Positions 35,121 to 45,200 of a stretch of DNA of 64,000 nt are shown in pieces; position 1 is the first letter of the stretch, and the number at the start of each line of letters is the position of its first letter. A program made the position numbers and the translations under genes. The stretch is from contig NZ_JAUTXR010000183.1 in assembly GCF_030658505.1 (NCBI RefSeq), positions 1-64,000 on the forward strand, written 5' to 3'. The stretch is from Stenotrophomonas raiganjensis (SeqCode) (lineage in GTDB: Bacteria > Pseudomonadota > Gammaproteobacteria > Xanthomonadales > Xanthomonadaceae). The notes beneath the pieces are model-generated. The model had not been told where the DNA came from and ran no database searches. It saw only the letters and a program-made list of their open reading frames with translations.

Positions 35121-36884
35121 ATGCCGATGTCCCTTGCCGCCGATGCTGTGCTGCCGTCCTCAGATACACCGCTGATCCGCCGCCGCGATGCGGTGGTGCC
35201 CGGTGCCTGGCCGGACGGTACGCTGCCGTTGCTGGCACGCCTGTACGCCGCACGCGGCGCGCATACCCCGGAACTGGCGCTGCCGAAGCTGGGCAGCCTG
35301 CATGCGCCCGAGCTGCTGACCGGCATCGACGATGCAGTGGGCCTGCTGGTCGAGGCCATCGCCAACGACAAGCGGATCCTGGTGGTCGGCGATTTCGATT
35401 GCGATGGCGCCACCGCCTGTGCGGTCGGCGTGCGTGGCCTGCGCATGCTGGGCGCGCAGCATGTTTTCCACGCGGTGCCGAACCGCATGGTGCACGGCTA
35501 TGGCTTGTCACCCTCGCTGGTCGAGGAACTGGCTGAGCTGAAACCGGACCTGCTGGTCACGGTCGACCATGGCATTGCCTGCCACGCGGGCGTGACTGCA
35601 GCCAAGGCGCGTGGCTGGCAGGTGCTGGTCACCGATCACCATCTGCCGGGTCCACAGCTGCCGCCGGCCGACGTGATCGTTGATCCGAATCTGGACGGCG
35701 ATGCCTTCCCCAGCAAGTCGCTGGCCGGCGTCGGCGTGATCTTCTACGTGCTGATGGCGCTGCGCCGGCAGATGCGCGAGGCCGGCGTCTTCGCCGATGG
35801 CAAAGGGCCAGACCTGACCACGCTGCTGGACCTGGTGGCGGTTGGTACCGTTGCCGACCTGGTAGCGCTGGACCCGAACAACCGTGCGCTGGTCAGCGCA
35901 GGCCTGCGCCGCCTGCGCGCTGGGCAGGGCTGTGTCGGCCTGCGTGCGCTGATCGAAGCCAGTGGCCGTGATGCCGCGCGACTGACCGCCACCGATATCG
36001 GCTTCGCACTCGGCCCGCGCCTGAACGCGGCGGGCCGGCTGGAAGACATGGCATTGGGCATCGCGCTGCTGCTGACCGAAGACCCGCGCCAGGCGCGCGA
36101 GATCGCGCAGACGCTGGAGCAGATCAACTCAGAACGCCGCGCGGTGCAGCAGTCGATGACCGACGACGCTGAGCAGGCGTTGACCCGCGTGGTGCTGGAC
36201 ATGGCCGGACAGCGCCCGGTGGCAGCCTGCCTGTTCGACGCCGACTGGCATCCCGGCGTGGTCGGCCTGGTCGCGTCGAAGATGAAGGATCGCCTGCATC
36301 GGCCGGTGATCGCCTTCGCCCCGGCCGAACCGGGCGCCGACACCCTGCGTGGCTCAGCCCGCTCGATTCCCGGCCTGCACATCCGTGACGCACTGGCGCT
36401 GGTCGATGCGCGTCATCCGGGCTTGATCGAACGCTTCGGTGGCCATGCCATGGCGGCCGGCCTCAGCCTGCGGCTTGATCACGTCGATGACTTCAAAGCT
36501 GCGTTCGTCGGTGTGGTGCTGGAGATGCTTGACCCGGCGGCGCTGCAGCAGCAGGTGTTGAGCGACGGCGAACTGGCCGCCGACGAGCTCGACCATCGCC
36601 ATGCCGACGCGCTGCGCCTGGCCGGGCCGTGGGGCCAGGGCTTCCCCGAACCGCTGTTCGACGGTCACTTCGAAGTGGCCAACTGGCGCGTCCTGAAGGA
36701 ACGCCACCTGAAGCTGGAACTGCGCCTGCCGGGGGTACCCGGCACGATCAACGCGATCCACTTCGGCGGCTGGCACGGAAACGCGCCGGGCCGCCATGTG
36801 CATCTCGCCTACCGGCTGGCCTGCGATGACTATCGTGGCGGCAGCGCCATCCAGCTGATCGTCGAGCACTGCCTACCCGCATGA
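35121..36884 (+). CDS. recJ: Single-stranded-DNA exonuclease RecJ
   Basis: 587-residue 5'-3' ssDNA exonuclease of recombination and mismatch repair. DHH-phosphoesterase motifs are present: ILVVGDFDCDGATA (about 88-100), TVDHGIACH, VTDHHLPGPQLP (about 170) and DLVAVGTVADLVALD. The DHHA1 motif FGGHAMAAGLSLR and a C-terminal OB-like domain follow. An alternative Met lies two codons in. The gene is flanked by a DUF1176 remnant upstream and the intact DUF1176 gene downstream. It ends at a strong bidirectional terminator. Confidence 0.96.
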   Translation: MPMSLAADAVLPSSDTPLIRRRDAVVPGAWPDGTLPLLARLYAARGAHTPELALPKLGSLHAPELLTGIDDAVGLLVEAIANDKRILVVGDFDCDGATACAVGVRGLRMLGAQHVFHAVPNRMVHGYGLSPSLVEELAELKPDLLVTVDHGIACHAGVTAAKARGWQVLVTDHHLPGPQLPPADVIVDPNLDGDAFPSKSLAGVGVIFYVLMALRRQMREAGVFADGKGPDLTTLLDLVAVGTVADLVALDPNNRALVSAGLRRLRAGQGCVGLRALIEASGRDAARLTATDIGFALGPRLNAAGRLEDMALGIALLLTEDPRQAREIAQTLEQINSERRAVQQSMTDDAEQALTRVVLDMAGQRPVAACLFDADWHPGVVGLVASKMKDRLHRPVIAFAPAEPGADTLRGSARSIPGLHIRDALALVDARHPGLIERFGGHAMAAGLSLRLDHVDDFKAAFVGVVLEMLDPAALQQQVLSDGELAADELDHRHADALRLAGPWGQGFPEPLFDGHFEVANWRVLKERHLKLELRLPGVPGTINAIHFGGWHGNAPGRHVHLAYRLACDDYRGGSAIQLIVEHCLPA

Positions 36885-36960
36885 AAAAACGGGACGGAGG
36901 GGATCAGGTCGCAAGTGGCAAACAAGGCACAAGCGACTTGATTCCCTCCGTCCCCTTTTT
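36884..36960. terminator. Bidirectional intrinsic terminator, recJ / DUF1176 gene
   Basis: An A-run (36884-36889) is followed by a 22-bp stem: 36891-36912 pairs with 36933-36954, perfect except for two G-T wobbles. The loop is 20 nt and a T-run follows (36956-36960). It works from both strands and sits directly between the convergent stops at 36884 and 36969. The stem is much longer than a standard terminator and contains GGGACGGAGGGGATCA. Confidence 0.88.
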
Positions 36961-36968
36961 CTGTGGCG

Positions 36969-38018
36969 TCAGCGGACCTCGCTTACCAGCGTCGGCAGTT
37001 CCCAAGTGCCCCCTGGCACGCCCCGGCATAGCCCAGGTGCCACCTCCGACGTTGCGATGAAGTTCGTCCCGTCCCACGTCCAGGCTGCGTGGGAAATGCA
37101 GTCAGCGAGGCCGCGGCCCTTCTGCGCGGCAACGATCTGGCCATCGTCGTAGTCGATCGCATCGCTGGTCACCCATTGTGCCTGGAACGGCGGCTGTGGG
37201 CGGGCCACCCAGTAGCCATCGCCGCTGTTGTAGGCCGCTCGCCAGCAGGGCACGTTGACCAGCACGTGCTGTGCGTCCAGGCGGCGGACCTCCAGCGGCG
37301 AGTTGCTCAGCGGAATATCGGCATCGGTTTCCTGCAGGCCTTCGCAACTGTCGTCGTTCAGGGTGGCGCGCAGGGCTGCGCGCAGGGCGGGTGAAGCAGC
37401 CAGTCGTGCAAACGCAGGATCGTCCGGGGGCGAGTCCTGGGTAGCGGCCTTGCGCACCACCGGCACCGGCAGGGCGGCGGGGACGCTGGATTCAGGCGTA
37501 CTACCCTTGCGCATCACTGCGCCGGCTGTACCGAGGCGACCCTGATACTCATCGATCTTCAGCAGCACGGCTGCCGCACCCTTGTCCGACAGCGACCAGC
37601 GATGGCTGGCGCCATCGGTCACGCTGATCCCGCCATCGCGCACCAGCGCGGACAACAGCGCGCTGGTCTGCGCGGCATTCAAGCCATGCGTGCCTTCGCC
37701 CTTGGTGGGGGCCAGCACACCCAGATCCTGCTGCTGGATGCGCAGGTGCAGCGGGCCCTTGGGCTGGGGCTGGCCTTCTTCCGGCTGCAGCGACAGGCGT
37801 CCCTGTATCGCCTGGTTGGGGCCGCCCCTGCGAATGAGCAGCACGCTCAGGGGGCTGTCTTCGTCGGTGGCATAACCGGCGGCGCGGCAGGTCAGGGTGT
37901 TGTCACAGGCCACCACCCAGTCGTGGTGCTGGAAGTACAGGCTCTTTGCCGGAGCTGCAGCGCCGGTTGCAAGAGGGCTGACCAGGAACAGCAGTGCAGG
38001 AAACAGGAAGGAACGCAT
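36969..38018 (-). CDS. Secreted DUF1176-family protein
   Basis: 349 residues with a signal peptide (MRSFLFPALLFLVSPLATGAAA) and the DUF1176 pattern. The pattern is an early WVVACDNTLTCRAAGY Cys pair, an LSLQPEEGQ segment, a middle Pro-rich linker, and a C-terminal half with CEGLQ, NVPCWRAAYNSG, YWVA and ADCISHAAWTW. Four to six Cys imply periplasmic disulfides. The function is unknown. The chosen ATG at 38018 gives a proper signal peptide; the longer open frame does not. A remnant of the same gene type lies on the other side of recJ. Confidence 0.8.
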   Translation of the reverse strand: MRSFLFPALLFLVSPLATGAAAPAKSLYFQHHDWVVACDNTLTCRAAGYATDEDSPLSVLLIRRGGPNQAIQGRLSLQPEEGQPQPKGPLHLRIQQQDLGVLAPTKGEGTHGLNAAQTSALLSALVRDGGISVTDGASHRWSLSDKGAAAVLLKIDEYQGRLGTAGAVMRKGSTPESSVPAALPVPVVRKAATQDSPPDDPAFARLAASPALRAALRATLNDDSCEGLQETDADIPLSNSPLEVRRLDAQHVLVNVPCWRAAYNSGDGYWVARPQPPFQAQWVTSDAIDYDDGQIVAAQKGRGLADCISHAAWTWDGTNFIATSEVAPGLCRGVPGGTWELPTLVSEVR

Positions 38019-38246
38019 GGGTGTCCATACACATGGGCGGGGCCACATGGTGCCTACCAATGCGCGTCGCGACCAGCCTGAATGAGAGGGTCTGAGGGTG
38101 CCGATCTGTGATGGAATTCGCGCTGTCTCGAAAATACTTAATGAATTCATCTCCTTATCCAGCCGCGGATGTGTCAAAAAGCTGGCGCATGTCACACGGC
38201 AATGGCAAAGTCAGGCCACGACCAACATGGGACGACGGAACGCCCG

Positions 38247-40490
38247 ATGTACGCCGAATCACTGCTCCCCGGCGCTGTGCTGCAGCGCCTGCACCAGGAC
38301 CGACGCCTGATCCGCGTCGAAACCGCCTTGGACCCGGACACGTTCCTGGTCAAACGCTTCGAGGGAAGCGAGGCGGTGTCGAACCCGTTCACCTACCGTA
38401 TCGACCTGCTCTCGATCCAGCCACGGCTGGAACTGAAACAGCTGGTCGGGCAGCCGCTGCGCCTGCAGCTGGGCGATGAGTTCGGCAATCGCAGCGTGCA
38501 CGGCTACGTGCGCGAGTTCGCCAGCACCGGGCAGCAGGCACAGTTCAGTGCCTACCGCGCCGAGCTGGCGCCCTGGTTCGCCTTCCTCGACTACACCTGC
38601 AACTGCCGCATCTTCCAGGACCGGAACGTGCTGCAGATCATCGAAGAGGTGTTCGCCAGCTACGCGCAGCTGGCGAAGTTCCGCTACGACCTCAACGCCG
38701 GCAAGCTGCCGCCGTTGCCGTACTGCGTGCAGTACAACGAATCGGATTTCGCCTTTGTCAGCCGCCTGCTGGAGGATGCGGGGCTGTACTACAGCTTCGT
38801 GCACGATGACGAAGGCCACACCCTGGTGATCAGTGATGATTCGACGCTGAGCACCGTGCACGGTGAGCCGCGCCCGATCGCCTTCGTGTCCGACCAAGGC
38901 ACGCTGGCCAGCACCGGGCTGCACCGCTGGGGCGCGCGTCGACGGGTCGGGCCCAGCGTGCAGACCCTGCGCAGTTTCGATTTCAAGCAGCCCAGCCAGT
39001 CGCTGGACGGCAACCAGGGCAACCAGGTGCCGCTGGGCCTGCTGCCGCCGCTGGAGCAGTACCGCTACGATGGCGCGGCACGCTTCACCAACAGCCGCAT
39101 CGGCCAGGCATTGGCGGCCGTGCGCAATGAAGAGGTGGCCTGGCCGACCAAGCTGTTCGAATGCGCCGGCAATGCCGGTGAGCTCGACGCCGGGTCCTGC
39201 TTCGAACTGCAGCGCCATCCGGATTTCATCGGCCGTGACGACACCGATCGCAGTTTCTTCGTGGTCAGCGTGCAGCGCGAAGGCCACAACAATTTCGCCG
39301 CCGACTTCGGCAGCGCCGAAGCGCCCAGCGTTGAAGTGCAGGCGGAAGTCCTGCGCCGGCGCATCCCGTACCGCCCGCTGCGGCGCACGCCCTGGCCGCG
39401 CATGCCGGGCCCGCAGACCGCGACCGTGGTCGGCCCGCCGGGAGAAGAGCTGCATGCCGATCGCTATGGCCGGGTCAAGGTGCAGTTCCACTGGGACCGG
39501 CAACTGGATCGCCGCGAGAATGCCTCGTGCTGGATCCGCAGCGCCAGCCCCTGGGCCGGTGCCGACATGGGCGGTGTCTCGCCACCGCGCGTTGGCCAGG
39601 AAGTGATCGTCGACTTCCTCGACGGTGACCCGGACCGGCCGATCATCACCGGCCGCGTCTACAACGAAGACAACATGCCGCCGTTCGGCATGGAGGTCAG
39701 TGGCCTGAAGTCGAAGACGGTCAAGGGCGCCGGCTGGAACGAGATCACCATGCACGATGGCGCCGGTGGCGAGCTGCTGAACATGCGCGCGCAGCGCGAC
39801 ATGGTCACCACCGTGCTCAACGATCAGAACGCCAGCATCAAGAACAACAAGTCCACCTCCGTCTCGGTCAATCACCGCATGGATGTCGGCTCCAACCAGG
39901 ACATCAGCGTTGGTGGCAACCGCGGCATCACCGTCACCGGCACCGACACCCTGGGCGTCACCGGCACCCGCACCACCAACGTGACCGGTGCAGTCACCGA
40001 GAAGTACGAGAGCGGCGAAACCAAGACGATCGTGGCGTCCGGCTACACCGAAACCATCACCGGCGATTTCAAGACCACGCTGACCGGCAACTACACCAGC
40101 CAGCGCACCGGCACCTGGACCGAGACGGTGACCTCCACCTCCAGCCGCACCGTCGGCGGGCTGGTCACGGAGACGCTGAAGGCAGCACGTGAAGTGACCA
40201 TCACCGGCCAGGACAAGCGCAAGGTGCAGGGCAAGGTGGACGACAGCAACGTCGGTGAGCGCGTCATCGATGTCACCGGCAACTTCAGCCAGGATGCCAG
40301 CGGAACCCATAGCCAGGGCTCAGACGGCGTGATGAGCCTGGAGTCGGCAGTCAAGCTCACCAGCAAGGTCGGCGGCTCGGTCATCGAGATCACCGACAGC
40401 GCGATCAAGATCACCGCCGGTGGTTCGGAAGTGGTGATCGACGCGGGCGGTGTTTCGGTCAATGGCAGCGAGATCAAGCTCAACTGCTGA
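38247..40490 (+). CDS. vgrG: Type VI secretion spike protein VgrG (TssI)
   Basis: 747 residues from MYAESLLPGAVLQ. The gp27-like Phage_GPD domain (about 20-380) contains YCVQYNESDFAFVSRLLEDAG. The gp5 OB-fold (about 395-480) shows DRYGRVKVQFHWDR and PRVGQEVIVDFLDGDPDRP. A beta-helix of short TVTGT/TETITGD-type repeats (about 560-690) forms the spike shaft. It ends VSVNGSEIKLNC with no C-terminal effector extension, so cargo must ride on the PAAR-Rhs protein. First gene of vgrG-helical repeat-42-aa peptide-Rhs. No core T6SS genes are in the window. Confidence 0.93.
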   Translation: MYAESLLPGAVLQRLHQDRRLIRVETALDPDTFLVKRFEGSEAVSNPFTYRIDLLSIQPRLELKQLVGQPLRLQLGDEFGNRSVHGYVREFASTGQQAQFSAYRAELAPWFAFLDYTCNCRIFQDRNVLQIIEEVFASYAQLAKFRYDLNAGKLPPLPYCVQYNESDFAFVSRLLEDAGLYYSFVHDDEGHTLVISDDSTLSTVHGEPRPIAFVSDQGTLASTGLHRWGARRRVGPSVQTLRSFDFKQPSQSLDGNQGNQVPLGLLPPLEQYRYDGAARFTNSRIGQALAAVRNEEVAWPTKLFECAGNAGELDAGSCFELQRHPDFIGRDDTDRSFFVVSVQREGHNNFAADFGSAEAPSVEVQAEVLRRRIPYRPLRRTPWPRMPGPQTATVVGPPGEELHADRYGRVKVQFHWDRQLDRRENASCWIRSASPWAGADMGGVSPPRVGQEVIVDFLDGDPDRPIITGRVYNEDNMPPFGMEVSGLKSKTVKGAGWNEITMHDGAGGELLNMRAQRDMVTTVLNDQNASIKNNKSTSVSVNHRMDVGSNQDISVGGNRGITVTGTDTLGVTGTRTTNVTGAVTEKYESGETKTIVASGYTETITGDFKTTLTGNYTSQRTGTWTETVTSTSSRTVGGLVTETLKAAREVTITGQDKRKVQGKVDDSNVGERVIDVTGNFSQDASGTHSQGSDGVMSLESAVKLTSKVGGSVIEITDSAIKITAGGSEVVIDAGGVSVNGSEIKLNC

Positions 40491-40509
40491 GCCGCACGGG
40501 AGAAACACG

Positions 40510-42123
40510 ATGCAGGACACCCCCATGCTGCGCGGCCTGAATGCATTGCGCGATGCCTGGCTGGAAGCCACCGCCGACAGCAGCCGGCGCCTGCTGGTCT
40601 GGCGCTTGCCGGCTGCGGCCAGCCGGCTGCTGGCCGCATTCTTCGAGATGCAGCGCCACGACGCCGGCCGCGACACGCCGGACTACTTCCTGCGCATCGA
40701 TACCGCGTACGAACTCGGCTTCCGCTACAGCCGGCAGCTCAAGCAGGACCTGCTGGACCGCTACCTGGCCAGCCAGGAGGATCTGCGTGCGCAGCAAGTG
40801 ACGCTCGGCTGGCGTGGCCCGCACGAAGGGCATCCGGACAGCGCACAGGGTGTCGTCGAGGTGCTGGAGAGCTTCATCGAGCATCATGGCGAACACCTGC
40901 GCCTGCTGGCGGCGGTGCTGGAACCGGAGCGCTGTGTGCCGGGCGAGGGATTCGAACGCTGGGTGGACGCCGCGCTGGCCGCCGGCCCTGGCCAGCGCCT
41001 GCGCCTGGTGCTGGTGGATACCGACGAGGATCCGCGCTGGCAGCCGTTGCTGGAGCGCCACGGCAAGGTCGCACGGATCGTCACTGCGCCGATCGACATG
41101 TTCGGCATTGCCCGCGATACCGCTGCGCAGTCCGGTGGCCGCGGCCCGGAAGTGCTGTACCGCCAGCTGCTGGCGGACCTGATGCTGTTGCTGGAGCGCG
41201 GAAGCCCGTCGCAGGTCGTTGCCCGTGCCGAACGCGCACAGGGCTTGGCGATGCGGCACGGCTGGCAGGACCAGCAGTCGGTGGTGCAGATGATGGTGGC
41301 TGGTGCGTGGTTGAAGCACGGCGATCACGGGCAGGCGATCAACAGCTACCGGCAGGCTCGCAGTGCGGCCGAGGGCGCGCGCCTGGGCGGCAACCCGGCA
41401 GCACCGGAACTGGTGATGCAGAGCTGGTTTGGCGAGGCCGGCTGCTGGCTGGCAGCCAAGCAGCCGGAGCGCGCCGCACAGACCTACCTGCAGGCCTCGG
41501 CGTCAGCGGCGAGCATTCCACACCCGATGTTCGCACTGGAGGGCCAGCGCATGGCCGGCTGGTGCCAGCTGCAGGCCGGCCAGCGCGAAGCGGCGCGCAC
41601 CCAGCTGCTGGAGGCGATCCGCATCGCCAAGCCGCTGGCGCCGGCCGACCGCAAGGCCACCACGCTGCCGCAGGCGCTATGGGACCTGTTGCAGCTGCAG
41701 GATGCGCGCCGCTGCGAATCGCTGCAGCAGGTAGCCACCGACTACCTGCAGGCCAGTACCGGACTGCTGGAAAAGGCCGATGCCCAGGGCCGCGCGCTCG
41801 GCCCGCGACCCGCACGGCCGGCATTGGACGCCATCGACGCGGAGCTGGATGCCGCGCTGGAGCGTGGTTTCCACCGCGCCCAGCAGGAGCGCGAGCGGTT
41901 GATCCAGGGCGGCGACGAATTCTTCCGCAAGATCGTGGCCGTCGGCCGCGATTTCCTCGACCCGGGCTGGAACGGCCTGCCGGCCATCGAACACCCGCTC
42001 GATCACGAGATACCGGTGTGGAGCGAACCACCGGCGATGCAGCCGTTGCCCGATCCCAGTGGCCTGCTGCAGGCGCCCGTCGCGGCAGCCGGCCCGACCG
42101 TTACAGGAGTGGCTGTTGCATGA
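40510..42123 (+). CDS. Helical-repeat protein of a VgrG-Rhs operon (possible adaptor)
   Basis: 537 residues with a GGGAG ribosome site, 19 nt after vgrG. Three parts are visible: an alpha/beta N-terminal half with RLRLVLVDTDEDPRWQPLL, a TPR-like helical region (about 215-430) with Gln/Ala-rich helices such as QAINSYRQARSAAEGA, and a charged C-terminus with a Pro-rich end. There is no signal peptide. I do not recognise a named family. The position between VgrG and a PAAR-Rhs effector suggests an effector-loading adaptor, in the slot where other loci use DUF4123 or EagR proteins, but it resembles neither. ATGA overlap with the next gene. Confidence 0.7.
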   Translation: MQDTPMLRGLNALRDAWLEATADSSRRLLVWRLPAAASRLLAAFFEMQRHDAGRDTPDYFLRIDTAYELGFRYSRQLKQDLLDRYLASQEDLRAQQVTLGWRGPHEGHPDSAQGVVEVLESFIEHHGEHLRLLAAVLEPERCVPGEGFERWVDAALAAGPGQRLRLVLVDTDEDPRWQPLLERHGKVARIVTAPIDMFGIARDTAAQSGGRGPEVLYRQLLADLMLLLERGSPSQVVARAERAQGLAMRHGWQDQQSVVQMMVAGAWLKHGDHGQAINSYRQARSAAEGARLGGNPAAPELVMQSWFGEAGCWLAAKQPERAAQTYLQASASAASIPHPMFALEGQRMAGWCQLQAGQREAARTQLLEAIRIAKPLAPADRKATTLPQALWDLLQLQDARRCESLQQVATDYLQASTGLLEKADAQGRALGPRPARPALDAIDAELDAALERGFHRAQQERERLIQGGDEFFRKIVAVGRDFLDPGWNGLPAIEHPLDHEIPVWSEPPAMQPLPDPSGLLQAPVAAAGPTVTGVAVA

Positions 42124-42248
42124 AGTCGAACAAGACCGTGGTGATGCTGGTGGCCATCGTGCTGGGCATCATCGTCGTGACCTGGATCAGCGCCGAGTAC
42201 CGTGACGAAGTAAAGGCGTTCCTGCGCGCGTTGTTCCGCGCCTTGTAA
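42120..42248 (+). CDS. 42-residue single-pass membrane peptide
   Basis: Short gene starting MKSNKTVVMLVAIVLGIIVV, with one TM helix (about 6-24) and a charged amphipathic tail ending FLRALFRAL. It overlaps the upstream stop (ATGA) and ends 19 nt before the Rhs GTG, with AAGGAG for Rhs directly after, so it is embedded in the operon. The topology is probably N-terminus in. It may help membrane docking of the effector or act as part of immunity; nothing in the sequence decides. Confidence 0.62.
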   Translation: MKSNKTVVMLVAIVLGIIVVTWISAEYRDEVKAFLRALFRAL

Positions 42249-42267
42249 AGCAACAAGGAGTGTTGCC

Positions 42268-45200
42268 GTGAGCATCGCCGCCAAGCATTTCGATCCGCAG
42301 CTGGGCATCGACATCCACATGTACGCGGTGCCGCCGTGCCCGTTGCCGACCCCGCACATTGGGCTGGTGCTGGATCCGTTCGACTACATCCCGTTCATCG
42401 GCTCGACCATCAAGGTCAACGGTGTGCATCGTGGCACCGCCGGGACCGGCGGCCTGGATATCCACATCCCGCTGGGGGTGTGGGGCCCGCCACTGGCGGC
42501 GCCGATGGGCCCGCAGTTCGACGGCGAAGAAATCTTCATGGGCAGTCGTACCGTGTCGGCCGATGGCGAGCCGTTCTCGCGGCTGGCCATGCCAGTGCTG
42601 GACTGCAACCTGGCCGGGATGATCAACCCGTTCCGGATGAAGAAGCCGAAGAAGCCGCTGCGCGCGATGTCGCTGCCGACCGGCTTGAACGTGGCCATTC
42701 CCACCAGCGTTACCGTGGGCGGTCCGCCGACGGTGTCATGGACCGCGCTGGCGTTCCGCGCCGCATTCGCCGGCCTGGGCAAGCTGCGCAAGAGTGCCTT
42801 CTTCCGCAAGAAGATGGATGCGTTCGCCAACTGGCGGCGCGGCAAGTGGGGCCATCTGCCCTCTGGCTTCCTGAAGTGCAAGGTGCTGCGTGCGGAGCCG
42901 GTGGATATCCGCGATGGCAGCGTGGTGGTCAGCCACCAGGACTTCGACATTCCCGGGCGGCTTCCATTCGCGTGGCAGCGCAGCTACGGCTCGCGCCGGG
43001 CGGGCGAGCCCGGCCAATGCGGGGCTGGCTGGCAGACACCGGCCGACATCCGCCTGGAGCTGCTGGACGACGGCAGCGTGTGGCTGTCCGGGCCGGACCA
43101 GGTCGCCTTCTTTCCTGAGCTGCCGCCGGCCGATGGCGACGCCGGAGCGATCCTCGACTTCGTCGATGGCGCACGCCTGCTGCGCCGGCGCGGGCAGTGG
43201 CAGGTGCGCTTCAAGAGCGGGCTGCGGTATGTGTTCGGCGGTGAACTGCCTGCAGGCGTGAGCGCGCTGCCCAATCCACAGTCCTGGCCGATCGAGCGCA
43301 TCGAGGATGCGCACGGCAACCACTGGCGGTTCGAGCGTCGCGACGGCCATCTGGTGCGCATCGTCGAGAGTGGCATCGGTGACCTGCAGGGCCGCTTCAT
43401 CGAAGTAGAGGCCCGGCACGGTCGCATCGACCGCATGGCGCTGCATGACCCGGCCACCGGCCTGGTGCATCCGCTGGTGAGCTACCGCTACAGTGGCGAG
43501 GGTGATCTGTTGGCGGCCGTCGATGCGCTGGGCGCGCCGCGCACCTTCGCCTACGAGCAGCACCGCATGGTGCGGCACACCGACCGCGTTGGGCTGTCCT
43601 TCCATTACGCGTTCGACGCGCAGGGCAGGGTGGTGCATTCGTGGGGCGACGGTGGCCTGTACGATTATCACTTCGAGTACGACGCGCTGCTGCGCGAGAC
43701 CCGGGTAACCGACTCGCTGGGCCACCTGAGCGTGGTCAAGTTTGACGAGAACCAGATGCCGCTGTGCGAGATCGATCCGCTCGATGGCGTGACGCTGTTC
43801 GAGTACGACGATTTCGGGCGGACCGTGGCGGTGACAGATCCCGAGGGGCTGCGCACGGCGTTTGCCTATGATGCGCATGGCAACCTGGTCTGCCTGACCC
43901 GCGCCGATGGCACGTCGATCCAGATGGAGTACGACCTGGACGACCATATGGTGTCGCTGCGGACGCCGGATGGTTTCGATTGGCAACAGGCGTATGACGG
44001 CCAGGGCTTGCTGGTCAGCCAGACCGATCCATTGGGTGCAACCACCCGCTTCGAGTACGACGCACGGGGACAGTTGGAGTCGCAGACCAACGCGCGGCAG
44101 GCAGTCACACGCCTGCGCTATGACCGTCATGGGCTGGTGGCAGCGGTCGTTGATGCGCTCGGCCATGAGAGCCGCTTCGAGCACGATCCGCTCGGCAACC
44201 TGCTGCGCCAGGTAGATCCGCTGGGACAGACCAGCCGCTACGAGTACGACGCGAAGGGACGCCTGTTGGCCACTGCTGGCCCCGATGGGAACGGTGTGCG
44301 CTGCGAGTACGATGCCGAAGATCAACTGGTGCGCTACACCGATGAAGTGGGCGCGCAGACGCGGCTGCAGTACGTGGGCATCGGCCAGATCGGCAAGCGC
44401 CTGCAGGCCGATGGCCACAGCGTGGAGTACCGCTACGACACCGAAGAGCAGCTCATCGCGGTCATCAACCAGCGCGGCGAGACCTATCAGCTCGTACGCG
44501 ATGCGCTGGGCCGCATCGTCGAGGAGGTGGACTACTGGGGGCAGTCGCGGTGCTATACCTATGACGCGGCCGGACGACTGACCTCCACCGTGGATCCGCT
44601 GGGCCAGCGCATCGCCTTCACCACCGACAAGCTCGGGCGCATCACCCGCAAGACGCTGCCCGACGTACGCCAACCTGGCCAGCAGGTGCAGGAACACTTT
44701 GTCTACGACGTGCAGGGGCAGATTGTCGAGCTGCGCAATCCGGCGCGTACGGTGAAGCGCCGGTATGACCCGCTGGGGCAATTGCTGGAGGAACTGCAGG
44801 ATGGCTTCCGTGTCGGCTATGGCTACGATGAAGTGGGAAATGAGGTCCTGCGCGAGACATCGGCGGGTAACCGGGTGGCGTTTGGCTACGACCTGCGGGA
44901 CCAGACGGTGTCGGTGGCGATCAATGGCGAGTCGCCGATCTCGATTGAACGCGACGCGTTGGGACGCACGACACGCGAGCATCTGAGCCCGCATCTGCAG
45001 CGCGACTTCACCTATGACAGCCGCAACCTGCTGACCTCGCAGTCGGTGCTGAAGGATGCCGCGCCGCTGTTCGAGACTCGCTACGACTATGACCGCAGTG
45101 GCAACCTGACCCGTCGCAGCGACAGCACGCAAGGCGTGGACGAGTACCGCTACGACGCGATTGGGCGCCTGCTGCAGCACATCGACCCGAAGGGAAGGGT

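Noticed and set aside
38160-38246. Possible sigma-54 promoter upstream of vgrG (TGGCGC ... GGCA)
   Set aside because: The spacing between the GG and GC elements does not fit the -24/-12 consensus.
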